Source of the DNA: JAFECT01 sp036501825 | Lineage (GTDB): Bacteria; Pseudomonadota; Alphaproteobacteria; Caulobacterales; Caulobacteraceae | Direction: 5' to 3' | NCBI GenBank assembly: GCA_036501825.1 | Contig: DASXZP010000013.1 | Coordinates: 1-64,000, forward strand | Length of the DNA stretch: 64,000 nt | Shown here: piece by piece, positions 16,880-27,230 of the stretch | Position numbering within the stretch: position 1 is the first letter of the stretch | How the letters are laid out: every line of letters begins with the position of its first letter | The notes under the pieces: generated by a model | The model's input: only the letters and a program-made list of their open reading frames with translations | What the model was told of the DNA's origin: nothing | Database searches by the model: none | Position numbers and translations under genes: made by a program

Positions 16880-18910
16880 ATGGCTGGGTCGATCCCCGGC
16901 GCCGAGGCCGCCTCCCCGAGCCTCGCGCCACCGGCGGAGCCCGCATCGCCACCATCGCCCTTTGTCCCTTCCGCCCCGACCGCCCCTGGGCACGGGTCGA
17001 AGAAGGCATCGACACTCGCGCTCTCCGTGGGCGCGCTCGGCGTTGTGTTCGGCGATATCGGGACGAGCCCGCTTTACGCGTTTCATGACGCGCTGAACCA
17101 GGCGGCGGAGCGCGGCGGCGTTTCGCGCGACGACGTGCTGGGCGTGTTGTCGCTGGCGCTGTGGGCGCTGCTGCTGGTGGTGACGGTCAAGTACGTGCTG
17201 TTCCTGATGCGCGCCGACAACAACGGCGAAGGCGGCGTGCTGTCGCTGATGGCGCTGACGCAGCGCGCGCTCGGCAGACGCACCATGCTGATCTTCGTGC
17301 TCGGCGTGCTCGGCGCCGCCTTGTTCTACGGCGACTCGATCATCACACCGGCGATCTCGGTGCTGTCGGCGGTCGAGGGCTTAAAGACCATCCACAACTT
17401 CGCGCACATGGACCTCGGCCACCTTGTCACCACCCGGGTGACCATGATCGTGAGCGTGGTCATCCTGCTCGGCCTGTTCATGGTGCAGTCGCGCGGCACC
17501 CAGAAGGTGGCGAACTACTTCGGCCCGATCATGTGCGTGTGGTTCATCACCATAGGCGGCCTGGGCGCGTGGCACATGGCGCTGCATCCGGGCGTGTTCG
17601 CCGCGCTCAATCCGTGGTTCGGGATCCGGTTCCTGGCCGCCCACGGCTTCATCGCCTTCCTGGTCCTGGGCGCGGTGTTCCTGACCGTGACCGGCGCCGA
17701 GGCGCTGTACGCCGACATGGGCCATTTCGGCCGCTGGCCGATCCAGTTCGCCTGGCTGTTCTTCGCCCTCCCGTGCCTGATGCTGAACTATTTCGGACAA
17801 GGCGCCATGGCCATCCAGGCCGTGGACAGTGCGCGCCTGCACCACCACGGCATCGGCGACGTGAACTGGTTCTTCGTCATGGCCCCGGAAGTGGTGCGCC
17901 CGTACTTCGTGGTGTTCGCCGGCGTCGCCACGGTCATCGCGAGCCAGGCGGTGATCACCGGCGCCTTCTCGCTGACCCAGCAGGCGGTGCAGCTGGGCCT
18001 CTTGCCGCGCATCGACATCAAGCGCACCAGCGAGACGCTGGCGGGCCAGATCTTCGTGCCGCAGATCAACACCATGCTGACCCTCGGCGTGCTGGCGGTG
18101 GTGATCCTGTTCCGCACCTCGGACGCCCTGTCCAACGCCTACGGTCTGGCGGTGACAGGCACCATGGTGGTGACCACCTCGCTCGCCTTCATCGTGGAGC
18201 GGCGGCTGTGGAAGTGGTCGCTCCTCGCTTCGACGGCGTTCGTGCTGCCGTTCATCACCCTGGACGTAACCTTCCTCGCTTCGAACGTGCTGAAGATCGC
18301 GCACGGCGGCTGGTTCCCGCTGGGCGTGGCGGTCTCGCTGTTCATGGTGATGTGGATCTGGACCAAGGGCGCGCAGATTCTCACCGACAAGACCCGCAGG
18401 GATTCCATACCGATCACCGATCTGTCGGAGATGCTGCGGATAAGGCCGCCGAACCGGGCGCCGGGGACGGCCATCTTCCTGACCTCGGACCCCGACGTTG
18501 CGCCCGTCGCCCTGATGCACAATCTCAAGCACAACAAAGTGCTGCACGAGAAGAACGTGCTGCTGACCGTGAAGACGCTGGATCAGCCGCGGGTGGCCGA
18601 GAACGAGCGGGTAACGATGGAGACGATCAATGCGGACTTCCGCAAGATCACCATCGCCTACGGCTTCATGGAGACGCCGAATGTGCCCAAGGCGCTGGGC
18701 GTGTGCCGCAAACAGGGGCTGAAGTTCGACATCATGTCGACCTCGTTCTTCCTGGGGCGCCGGTCCGTCGTGCCCTCGGCCCAGAGCGGCATGCCGCTGT
18801 GGCAGGACAAGCTGTTCATCTTCCTGATGAAGAACGCCGCCAACCCCACCGACTTCTTCCACATCCCGCCCGGGCGCGTGGTCGAACTGGGGGCCCAGGT
18901 CACCGTCTGA
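16880..18910 (+). CDS. kup: Low-affinity potassium transporter Kup, copy 1
   Basis: 676-residue K+/H+ symporter of the inner membrane. After a Pro/Ala-rich N-tail (about 40 residues) come LGVVFGDIGTSPLYAF and the GDSIITPAISVLSAVEGL motif. Then follow about twelve membrane segments, the loop VFLTVTGAEALYADMGHFG, and a cytosolic C-domain (about the last 150 residues) with FLTSDPDVAPVALMHNLKHNKVLHE. GGAGG lies 6 bases before the ATG. Tandem with a second kup at 19008; the last 84 residues of the two proteins are identical. Confidence 0.95.
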   Translation: MAGSIPGAEAASPSLAPPAEPASPPSPFVPSAPTAPGHGSKKASTLALSVGALGVVFGDIGTSPLYAFHDALNQAAERGGVSRDDVLGVLSLALWALLLVVTVKYVLFLMRADNNGEGGVLSLMALTQRALGRRTMLIFVLGVLGAALFYGDSIITPAISVLSAVEGLKTIHNFAHMDLGHLVTTRVTMIVSVVILLGLFMVQSRGTQKVANYFGPIMCVWFITIGGLGAWHMALHPGVFAALNPWFGIRFLAAHGFIAFLVLGAVFLTVTGAEALYADMGHFGRWPIQFAWLFFALPCLMLNYFGQGAMAIQAVDSARLHHHGIGDVNWFFVMAPEVVRPYFVVFAGVATVIASQAVITGAFSLTQQAVQLGLLPRIDIKRTSETLAGQIFVPQINTMLTLGVLAVVILFRTSDALSNAYGLAVTGTMVVTTSLAFIVERRLWKWSLLASTAFVLPFITLDVTFLASNVLKIAHGGWFPLGVAVSLFMVMWIWTKGAQILTDKTRRDSIPITDLSEMLRIRPPNRAPGTAIFLTSDPDVAPVALMHNLKHNKVLHEKNVLLTVKTLDQPRVAENERVTMETINADFRKITIAYGFMETPNVPKALGVCRKQGLKFDIMSTSFFLGRRSVVPSAQSGMPLWQDKLFIFLMKNAANPTDFFHIPPGRVVELGAQVTV

Positions 18911-18931
18911 GGGCCCCAACCACCTGAGCGA

Positions 18932-18960
18932 TTGAACCTTACTCGGAACTGGCGTAAGGC
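18932..18960 (+). promoter_or_regulatory. Promoter of kup2, copy of the kup1 promoter
   Basis: TTGAAC (18932-18937), 17 bases, TAAGGC (18955-18960), followed by the same GCCGCGCCC stretch and a GGAGG ribosome site as in front of kup1. Conservation of both hexamers and the spacing between duplicated genes argues for function. A GGAAC box at 18945-18949 also occurs, but with CTCATT rather than CGTT downstream. Confidence 0.5.
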
Positions 18961-19007
18961 CGCGCCCTCATTGGGCGGCGCCAGTATCGCGCCGCCGGAG
19001 GACAGGA

Positions 19008-21053
19008 ATGGCTGGGGACACCCCCGGCGCGGACGCCCCGGACGCGAGTACGCTAGACGCGAAGCTTCCGGGGGCGGACACGCCCCAGACTCCCGCTGCC
19101 CCATCGCCGGCCGCCCCGTCGCCGGCGGCCAACGATCTCCAGTACAGCCCTGCCCCCGTCGACCCGCACGCGCCGGCGGCCAACGGCCGCGGCGGACGGC
19201 GCAAGTTCCTGGGCCTGGCGCTCGGCTCCATCGGCGTGGTGTTCGGCGACATCGGCACCAGCCCGCTCTACGCCATGCGCGAAGCCCTGGCCCACTCGCG
19301 CGGCGGGGGCGGCGAAGCGTCGGTGCTCGGCGTCGTCTCCCTGGTGTTCTGGGCGCTGATCCTGGTGGTGACGGTCAAATACGTCATCTTCCTGATGCGG
19401 GCCGACAACCGCGGCGAAGGCGGCACCCTGGCTTTGATGGCGCTGGCGCAACGCGCGCTCGGCAAGCCGTCACGCGTCGTGTTTCTGTTGGGCGTCTGCG
19501 GCGCCGCCCTGTTCTACGGCGACGGCATCATCACGCCGGCGGTTTCGGTGTTGTCGGCGGTGGAAGGCATCAAGGACGCGCCGGGCCTCGGTCATATCGT
19601 GCAGCCTTTCGTCTTACCGATCGCAGCGGTCATCCTGATTGCGTTGTTCGCGGTGCAGTCGCGCGGCACGGCGAGCATCGCGCGCTACTTCGGACCGATC
19701 TGCGCGATCTGGTTTTTGCTGCTCGCGGGCCTCGGCCTGTTCCACATTTCCGAAGACCTGACGATCTTCCGCGCGCTGTCGCCGCACTACGGCGCGGTGT
19801 TTCTGATCAGCAACGGCTTTTTGGGTTTCGTCATCCTGGGCAGCGTGTTCCTGGCGGTCACGGGCGCCGAGGCGCTCTACGCCGACATGGGCCACTTCGG
19901 CCGCGGCCCGATCCGGTTTGCCTGGGCCACCCTGGTGCTGCCCTGCCTGACGCTGAACTATCTGGGCCAAGGCGCCTTCGTCCTGGCGCATCCCCACGCG
20001 TGGCACGAGCCGTTCTGGCATATGGTGCCGCCGGAAGCCTATTGGCCCACGCTGCTGATCGGCATGGCCGCCACCGTCATCGCCAGCCAGGCGGTGATCA
20101 CCGGCGCCTTTTCGATCACCCAGCAGGCGGTGCAGCTCGGCCTGCTGCCGCGCATCGACATCAAGCGCACCAGCGAAACCCAGGCGGGCCAGATCTTCGT
20201 GCCGCAGGTGAACAGCTACCTGATGATCGGCGTGCTGGTGCTGCTGATCACCTTCCGCACCTCGTCGCACCTGACTTCGGCCTACGGCATCGCGGTCACC
20301 GGCGCCATGTTCGTCGACACCATGCTGGCGTGGGTGATCCTGCGCCACCTGTGGAAGTGGCCGGTGTGGCGCAGCCTCTTGCTGTTCGTGCCGCTCGCCT
20401 GCCTCGACCTGGTGTTCATCAGCTCCAACATGCTGAAGATTCCGCAGGGCGCCTGGATGCCGCTGGCGCTCGGCGGCTGCCTGGTTCTGATCATGTGGAC
20501 CTGGACCAACGGCGCGCGGATCCTGACCGAAAAGACGCGGCGGGATTCGATCCCGATCGGCGAGCTGGTGGAGATGCTGAAGGCGCGGCCGCCGCACCGC
20601 GCGCCCGGGACGGCGATCTTCCTGACCTCGGACCCGGACATGGCGCCCGTCGCCCTGTTGCACAATCTCAAGCACAACAAGGTGCTGCACGAGAAGAACG
20701 TGCTGCTGACGGTGAAGACCCTGGATCAGCCCCGCGTCCCCGAGACCGAGCGGGTGACCCTGGAGACGATCAACGAGGACTTCCGCAAGATCACCGTCGC
20801 CTACGGCTTCATGGAGACGCCCAACGTCCCCAAGGCGCTCGGCGTCTGCCGAAAGCAGGGGCTGAAGTTCGACATCATGTCGACGTCGTTTTTCCTGGGG
20901 CGCCGGTCCGTCGTTCCCTCGGCCCAGTCCGGCATGCCGCTGTGGCAGGATAAGCTGTTCATCTTCCTGATGAAGAACGCCGCCAATCCCACCGACTTCT
21001 TCCACATCCCGCCTGGGCGGGTGGTCGAACTGGGGGCCCAGGTTACCGTCTGA
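19008..21053 (+). CDS. kup: Low-affinity potassium transporter Kup, copy 2
   Basis: 681 residues with the same architecture as copy 1: Pro/Ala-rich N-tail (about 60 residues), LGSIGVVFGDIGTSPLYAM, GDGIITPAVSVLSAVEGI, VFLAVTGAEALYADMGHFG, and a cytosolic C-domain. The membrane part differs clearly from copy 1, while the final 84 residues are identical and nearly so in DNA. That pattern suggests duplication followed by gene conversion. Two Kup copies may differ in affinity or pH optimum. Confidence 0.95.
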   Translation: MAGDTPGADAPDASTLDAKLPGADTPQTPAAPSPAAPSPAANDLQYSPAPVDPHAPAANGRGGRRKFLGLALGSIGVVFGDIGTSPLYAMREALAHSRGGGGEASVLGVVSLVFWALILVVTVKYVIFLMRADNRGEGGTLALMALAQRALGKPSRVVFLLGVCGAALFYGDGIITPAVSVLSAVEGIKDAPGLGHIVQPFVLPIAAVILIALFAVQSRGTASIARYFGPICAIWFLLLAGLGLFHISEDLTIFRALSPHYGAVFLISNGFLGFVILGSVFLAVTGAEALYADMGHFGRGPIRFAWATLVLPCLTLNYLGQGAFVLAHPHAWHEPFWHMVPPEAYWPTLLIGMAATVIASQAVITGAFSITQQAVQLGLLPRIDIKRTSETQAGQIFVPQVNSYLMIGVLVLLITFRTSSHLTSAYGIAVTGAMFVDTMLAWVILRHLWKWPVWRSLLLFVPLACLDLVFISSNMLKIPQGAWMPLALGGCLVLIMWTWTNGARILTEKTRRDSIPIGELVEMLKARPPHRAPGTAIFLTSDPDMAPVALLHNLKHNKVLHEKNVLLTVKTLDQPRVPETERVTLETINEDFRKITVAYGFMETPNVPKALGVCRKQGLKFDIMSTSFFLGRRSVVPSAQSGMPLWQDKLFIFLMKNAANPTDFFHIPPGRVVELGAQVTV

Positions 21054-21143
21054 GCCCCGATTGGGGCCCCAAGCCCTTGCATGACAGGGCGTGCGCCGCT
21101 AAAGGCCCGCGTCCATTTTGCATTGCAGCATGAAAGGCCGCCG

Positions 21144-22372
<1,229 letters not shown>

Positions 22373-22376
<4 letters not shown>

Positions 22377-23059
22377 TAGCCGAACGGGACCTTCGGGACC
22401 GGGCAACGATCGGTACGCTGCGGGTGCAAGGTGCGCAGGTCCGACAGCCAGCACTCGTCGAACACCGAGCAGTAGCAGGCGCGCATAGTCACGTGGAATC
22501 GCGCGCCGTTCAGGCTCTGAAACACCGGAGCCGTCTGATCGTTCAGCGGTAGGCCGACATAGTATTGGCCCTGGTGCGCCTGCAGCACCAGGGGGGCCAT
22601 CTGGCTCGAGCTGATCCCGTTCTTCGAGGACGCCTTCATCTTGGCGATCTGTTCGGCGGTTGTGCCTCTCGCGTCGCCGATGGCCGGAATCTGGCCGGGC
22701 TGAAGGCCGCAACATAGGGCCAGAAAATCGCGCGCGTTGCGCGCGGGTCGGCCGTCCCAGAACACCTCGAAGCTCTCGAGTTTGGCCGGGCCGACGCCGG
22801 AGTTAGTCACGCCGAGCGTGATGCGCGGGTTGTCGTCGTCGAGGTTGCTGGTGGTGTATTGCAGAAGGGGCCAGGAATTCGCGTGCACCAGTCGGGTGTT
22901 GGCGTCGGCCATGCGCTCCATGGCCTGACCGTGAATGAGCGCCAGCACCAGAGACACCACCGACACGAACAACGCACAGATCGGCAAAATCCAGTCGAGA
23001 TGTCGCCCCGCGCCGTGATGGCTGTGATGCATGTGCGGCGGTTCGACCTCGGGCATCAT
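22373..23059 (-). CDS. Single-span membrane protein with CYCSVFDECW motif, copy A
   Basis: 228 residues, family not recognised. N-terminus MMPEVEPPHMHHSHHGAG is His-rich. One membrane segment follows (WILPICALFVSVVSLVLALIHG, about 23-44), then a helical MERMADANTRLVHANSWPLLQY. The large remainder is presumably extracytoplasmic, with a beta-rich part (ITLGVTNSGVGPAKLESFEVFWDG), CC at about 117 and CYCSVFDECW near residue 196. The tandem paralogue at 23130 keeps all these motifs. Cysteine content suggests disulfides or metal binding. No function can be assigned. Confidence 0.7.
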
Positions 23060-23129
23060 CGGCGCCTCCCCTGAGAACCGGTGAGGAAGTCTAGCCGCGT
23101 TCGGCGGTCTCGTCAGCGCTCTGGGGGCT

Positions 23130-23753
23130 TCAGCCGGTATAAGGCGCCGCGGGGACCGGGCAGCGCTTCACCGCCCTCTGGGTGGTCGGCGCCTGCATGT
23201 TCAGGGTTGCAACCCAGCATTCGTCGAACACCGAGCAGTAGCAGATGCGTGTGCTGACGTTGAGGCGCTCGGTGTCGAGGCGCGTCCACACCGCGGCGTT
23301 GGCGTCGGTTCCTCTCAAGCTGATGAAGCTTTCGGTGTCGCGCGCCGGTAGTACGCGATTGCCGATCTGATTGATGAACAGGCCGGGCGGCATGATCCGT
23401 CCCGCGCCGCAGCAACGCTGCAGCAGCGCGGTGTGATTGGGCATGGGCTGGCCGCGCCAGAACAATTCGACCGTGCGCAGCTTGGCGGGTCCGACGCCCA
23501 CGTTGCCGACGCGCAATTCAATTTCCTGACGGCCCTCATCGATGTCGCCGGTGGAATATTCCAGGAAGGGCCAGGACTGCGCCTGCACCAGCCGCGTGTT
23601 GGCGTCCGCCATGCGCTCCATGGCCTGGCCGTGGATAATGGCCAGGACCAGCGACACCACCGAGACGAAGAGCGCGCAGATAGGCAGGATCAGGTCGAGC
23701 CGCCGGTGGCCGGTCGGATGGTGGTGATGATGGTGCTCGACTTCGGGCATCAT
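23130..23753 (-). CDS. Single-span membrane protein with CYCSVFDECW motif, copy B
   Basis: 207 residues from the ATG at 23753 (the frame runs on to 23828, but MMPEVE matches copy A). N-terminus MMPEVEHHHHHHPTGH contains six consecutive histidines, then the same membrane segment (LILPICALFVSVVSLVLAIIHG) and MERMADANTRLV as copy A. Then come VGNVGVGPAKLRTVELFW, a CC pair and CYCSVFDECW. It is upstream of copy A on the same strand with a 70-base gap, so likely co-transcribed. Unknown function; the conserved features are the transmembrane/juxtamembrane block and the cysteine motif. Confidence 0.7.
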   Translation of the reverse strand: MMPEVEHHHHHHPTGHRRLDLILPICALFVSVVSLVLAIIHGQAMERMADANTRLVQAQSWPFLEYSTGDIDEGRQEIELRVGNVGVGPAKLRTVELFWRGQPMPNHTALLQRCCGAGRIMPPGLFINQIGNRVLPARDTESFISLRGTDANAAVWTRLDTERLNVSTRICYCSVFDECWVATLNMQAPTTQRAVKRCPVPAAPYTG

Positions 23754-23817
23754 GCGCGGTGTTCCCCCAAACGCTTTCCCCCAAACGCCGGGACCATAGC
23801 GGCGTTCGCGAAACCCG

Positions 23818-25173
23818 TCAGGGGGCATCCTTGGCGATGCGGATGATGGTTCCGTTGCGGTCGTCGGCGACCCAGATCGCTCCGTCGGGCGCGACCGCGA
23901 GGCCCACCGGCGCGCCGGTCGGGCGCAGGCCCTTGGCCTGACGCCAGGCGGTGGTGATCGCGATCGGCTCGGCGCCGGGCCCGCCGGTGATCGGCTTCCA
24001 CGCCAGCTTGCCGCCCGCGTCGAGGGGGTAGCGCGCGCCCTTTTTGGTGACCGGCACGCCCTTGGCGTCGACGCTGAAGGCGACGATGCGCGAGCCGGTG
24101 GCGCGATAGCCGTGCCAGCTCATCACCAGCTTGCCGTTCAGGTCCGGGAACATCGGACCGCGGTAGTAGAGCATCGAGAGCGGCGCGGCGTGCGGCGCCA
24201 TCAGCGACGCGGGTTTGGCGCGCGCGCTCGACGCGCAATCCATCACCTTCAGCGGCGCCCAGGCCGCGTTCGCCTTGTCGTAGTCGTAGCAATAGGGCCA
24301 GCCGTAGTGCTTGCCCGCCGTGATCACATTGATCGTCTCGTACGGTTCGTCCGCCGTCGGAAAATCGGCGCCGTTCTCAGCCTGCAGCAGCGTGCCGGAG
24401 AAATGCCGCGCCATGGCGACCGAGTTGCGCAGCCCGCGCGCCAGCACCGTGTAGCTTCCGCTCCAGCGGCCGCCGCCGAGATAGGCGTAGCGGCGGATGG
24501 CGGCGGTGGCTTCGGCGCCTTCGCTCTGCTCGCACCGCGTCTTGCCGACCGGGACGTTCGATTTGTCGAGGCACTGGTCCGACGGCGCGCCGACGTCGAT
24601 CAACAGGCTGCCGTCCGCGTCGAAGATAAACGACGAGAGCGGGTGACGATCCTCATGCAGATGATTGGCGGGCAGGCCGCTGACCACCGGCTGGATCGTG
24701 CGCATCGGATCGGCCGCGTTGGGGTCGAAGGCGGAGATGCGGCTCTCTTCGCCGAGATAGACGCGCCCGTCCGGCCCGAACGCCAGGGTGTGCGGCATGG
24801 CCAGGCCCGAGAGCAGCTTCTCGACCTTCGTCAGCCGCCCGCCCTCGACGGTGATGCGCCAGACCGCCCCCTTGCCCGCGGTCCAGGCCCCGAGGTCGGA
24901 GACCAGCCAGCGGCGGCCCTGGGGGTCGAGCGGCAGCAGGGTCCGCGGCATGCGGATCTGGCGCTTGCCGAACACCGAACTGATCGGGCCCAGGACCAGG
25001 CCGGCGCAGTAGCCGGGGCGCATGCCGATGGGCAGGCGGGGAAAGCCGCCGCAGGTCCCAGGTCCCGCCTTGTACAGCGGCCGGGTGACCGCCCCGGCCG
25101 GCAGGGGCGCCAGACTCAGGGAAAAGGGGGCCAGGAGGGCTGCGGCCAGGAGGCCCTTCAGGATCGGTCGCAT
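23818..25173 (-). CDS. Exported PQQ-type glucose/sorbosone dehydrogenase-like protein
   Basis: 451 residues from the ATG at 25173 (GGAGG 5 bases upstream). A clear Sec signal peptide lies at residues 1-28 (LLAAALLAPFSLSLAPLPAGA). The body is a six-bladed beta-propeller of the GDH-B/sorbosone dehydrogenase type: AFGPDGRVYLGEES, FIFDADGSLLIDVG, a block RGLRNSVAMARHFSG, and the C-terminal blade GLAVAPDGAIWVADDRNGTIIRI. Probably a periplasmic quinoprotein oxidising an aldose; the substrate and PQQ use are inferred from the family. Confidence 0.82.
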   Translation of the reverse strand: MRPILKGLLAAALLAPFSLSLAPLPAGAVTRPLYKAGPGTCGGFPRLPIGMRPGYCAGLVLGPISSVFGKRQIRMPRTLLPLDPQGRRWLVSDLGAWTAGKGAVWRITVEGGRLTKVEKLLSGLAMPHTLAFGPDGRVYLGEESRISAFDPNAADPMRTIQPVVSGLPANHLHEDRHPLSSFIFDADGSLLIDVGAPSDQCLDKSNVPVGKTRCEQSEGAEATAAIRRYAYLGGGRWSGSYTVLARGLRNSVAMARHFSGTLLQAENGADFPTADEPYETINVITAGKHYGWPYCYDYDKANAAWAPLKVMDCASSARAKPASLMAPHAAPLSMLYYRGPMFPDLNGKLVMSWHGYRATGSRIVAFSVDAKGVPVTKKGARYPLDAGGKLAWKPITGGPGAEPIAITTAWRQAKGLRPTGAPVGLAVAPDGAIWVADDRNGTIIRIAKDAP

Positions 25174-25315
25174 GGGGCCTCCGGGAGGGTCTTTCGGGGT
25201 CAGGCGACAGGGGACGCCTGATGGGTGTATGATGGTCTGGCTTGGCTTACGCCGTTGTATCACGCGGCGTGGGCGTTCCGGTGACAAGCCGCGGAACTGG
25301 CCGAGGGAGACGAAG

Positions 25316-25984
25316 ATGCGCCGATCCATGCTTTTGGCCGCCGTCGCCGCGATGGCGCTCGCCGCCGTTCCCGCCCTGGCCGCCTCGCCTGCCGTTCAGG
25401 CCGTCGCCGCCGAGATCCAGGCGCCGCCCGCGCCCCCGGCTCCGCCTGCCCCGCCCGCGCCCGATCTGAAGGCCCCGCCGGCGCCGCCTGCGCCTCCGGC
25501 CCTGCCGCCGGCCCCGCCCGTTCCCCCGGTCCCGCCGGTTCCCCCGGTCCCGCCGGTTCCGAACATCGCGCTGGATGTCGCGCCCACCGACGGCGACCTC
25601 GCCGCCGCCGAAGCCGACCTGACCCTGGCGGTCGAGCGCCTGACCGCAATGATCGACATGCAGACCGCGCGCATCGAAACCGAAGCCGCCCTGAAGACCG
25701 TCGACATCCAGCGTCTGGCCGACGCCAGCGAAACCCACGCGCGCGCCGCCGAGATCGACGCCCGCCGCTTCGAACTGAGCCGCGCCGACATCGACGTCAT
25801 CTCCAAGGGCGCGCGCGACGAGGCGATCGCCGGACGCGAGGCCGCCGCGGAAGCGCGCCGCATCGTCGCTGAACTGAAGCCGCAGATCGACGACATCAAG
25901 CGCCAGTCCATGCACCTGAGGGCCGAGTGCAAACTCACGCCCGACAAGTGCGTGATCCTCGACGATCACGACGCGAAGCACTGA
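25316..25984 (+). CDS. Exported Pro-rich, coiled-coil hypothetical protein
   Basis: 222 residues from the ATG at 25316, preceded by GAGGGAG. Signal peptide at 1-22 (LLAAVAAMALAAVPALAA). Residues about 38-82 are PPAP/PPVP repeats, encoded in part by tandem copies of an 18-base unit at about 25520-25560. Residues about 95-205 are strongly helical and charged, with heptad-like Ala/Leu spacing (coiled coil). The end is CKLTPDKCVILDDHDAKH with two cysteines. The Pro-rich spacer could cross the peptidoglycan as in TonB-like or Lpp-like proteins; no family identified. Confidence 0.65.
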   Translation: MRRSMLLAAVAAMALAAVPALAASPAVQAVAAEIQAPPAPPAPPAPPAPDLKAPPAPPAPPALPPAPPVPPVPPVPPVPPVPNIALDVAPTDGDLAAAEADLTLAVERLTAMIDMQTARIETEAALKTVDIQRLADASETHARAAEIDARRFELSRADIDVISKGARDEAIAGREAAAEARRIVAELKPQIDDIKRQSMHLRAECKLTPDKCVILDDHDAKH

Positions 25985-26154
25985 GTCGAGTCTCGCAACT
26001 TTAATTCCGCTCGTCCCCGCGGACGCGGCTAGCAGCACTCACGCTGCACCGCTGCTAAACCGCTGTGTTCATTGAACATTCAGATGGCTTGGCCATTGTT
26101 GAACCCTCGGGGGCGTGTCAGCCTCGTCTTCGCGGGCTTCGCAGAGGCGCCATC
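25985..26154. other. Intergenic region, nothing recognised
   Basis: 170 bases between the Pro-rich protein and usg. GC is a little lower than the flanks. No clear terminator with a T-run and no recognisable promoter pair were found by eye. A longer open frame runs in from 26065 into usg but lacks family-like sequence. Confidence 0.4.
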
Positions 26155-26421
26155 ATGTCGCGTGCGTTATTCGAACAGCTTCAGGGCCGCCGCCTGACCA
26201 CGGCGGAGATCGTCTACTACATGCCGGACCACCCGGCGCTGTTGCAGGAGTTCCTGTGGCAGACGCTGGACGAGGCGCCGGACTTTCCGCGCATCCGCCG
26301 CTTCCTCGACCACTGGCGCCGCGAGATCGACGCGGTGATTCACTCGGTGCGCGTAAGCAGCGTCGGCATCATCACGCCGGGCCTGGTCCGCACCGTCGAT
26401 GCGCAGTTCACGCTGAACTAG
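26155..26421 (+). CDS. usg: Usg family protein
   Basis: 88 residues from the ATG at 26155. The pattern RRLTTAEIVYYMPDHPALLQEFLWQTLDEAPDFPRIRRFLDHWRREIDAVIHSVRV is that of the short alphaproteobacterial Usg proteins, first noted upstream of trpF in Caulobacter; their function is not established. The AGAGG-type ribosome site supports this start over the longer frame from 26065. Its stop overlaps the convergent gene at 26418 by 4 bases. Here it is not next to trp genes. Confidence 0.75.
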   Translation: MSRALFEQLQGRRLTTAEIVYYMPDHPALLQEFLWQTLDEAPDFPRIRRFLDHWRREIDAVIHSVRVSSVGIITPGLVRTVDAQFTLN

Positions 26422-27200
26422 CCCAACAGGTTTAGCGACTTCATCCGTCGCTTGTTGGTGTGGTCCGCCGGCGCCTTGCCCTGCTCCTGCGGCATCTCGC
26501 CCTTGAAGTAATAGCGCTGCCACGCCTCCTTCAGCGCTTCCGGATCCCCGCGGTTGATGCGGCGGTTGAACTTGTCGCGCGTCGTGGACCAGGCTTCGAA
26601 CTGGCCGTTCAACACCGGGTCGGCCTCGAGCTGGCGCAGCACCGGCTCGAACTTCTCGATCCGCGCGTGCTCCAACAGGGTGATGAAACAGAACGGCTCG
26701 CCCTTTTCGAAGCGCACCTTGCCCGGCCGCGTGAAGCGCCAGTTCATGGTGAAGGGATAGGGCAGCCAGTCGGTCTCGGTCAGGCCGGTGAGCGGTTGGA
26801 TCCCGTCCTTGAACGCGTTCGGCGCGCCGCACGCCCACACGCCCCAGCCCGGCGGCGTGCGGAACAGGTAGCCGGGGTAAAAGGTAAGCACCCCGCTGGT
26901 GAAATGCGACTGCACCAGCTCTTCAAAGTCCGGGTGCGGACGATCGGGCGTAAGCGTGATGTCGCTCGATTCCGGGCCGCCGTTCCACTCGGCGGTGAAG
27001 GGGATCGCATTCAGCAACTCCCAGCCGGTCGAGTTGGCCATGGTCAGGGGCAGGCAGCGGTAGGCGTGGCGCTGGGGAAAGGCGTCCATCCAGTCGCGCG
27101 CGACGCGGCCGGGCACGATCTCGGGCGGGCGCATCATCAGGGGGTAGCATTCCAGGAGCATCGGACGTTTCCCGAACCGGATTGGGTGGCTAAAGCTCAC
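26418..27200 (-). CDS. DUF6065-like protein
   Basis: 260 residues (a start 13 codons later, MLLECYPL, is also possible). Recognisable blocks: HAYRCLPLTMANSTGWELLNAIPFTAEWNGG near residues 45-75, FTSGVLTFYPGYLFRTPPGWGVWACGAPNAFKDGI, and TMNWRFTRPGKVRFEKGEPFCFITL. The middle resembles a compact beta-rich cupin-like domain. To my recollection this matches DUF6065; no function is known. Divergent from the prolyl-tRNA editing gene, with 30 bases between starts. Confidence 0.6.
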   Translation of the reverse strand: MSFSHPIRFGKRPMLLECYPLMMRPPEIVPGRVARDWMDAFPQRHAYRCLPLTMANSTGWELLNAIPFTAEWNGGPESSDITLTPDRPHPDFEELVQSHFTSGVLTFYPGYLFRTPPGWGVWACGAPNAFKDGIQPLTGLTETDWLPYPFTMNWRFTRPGKVRFEKGEPFCFITLLEHARIEKFEPVLRQLEADPVLNGQFEAWSTTRDKFNRRINRGDPEALKEAWQRYYFKGEMPQEQGKAPADHTNKRRMKSLNLLG

Positions 27201-27230
27201 CTATCCGCACGCAGGTTTCCCCGTCCAGCA

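Noticed and set aside
25430..25562. CCG-rich tandem repeats as a CRISPR-like or minisatellite array
   Set aside because: They are in frame and encode a Pro-rich spacer; there are no spacers between repeats and no cas genes.
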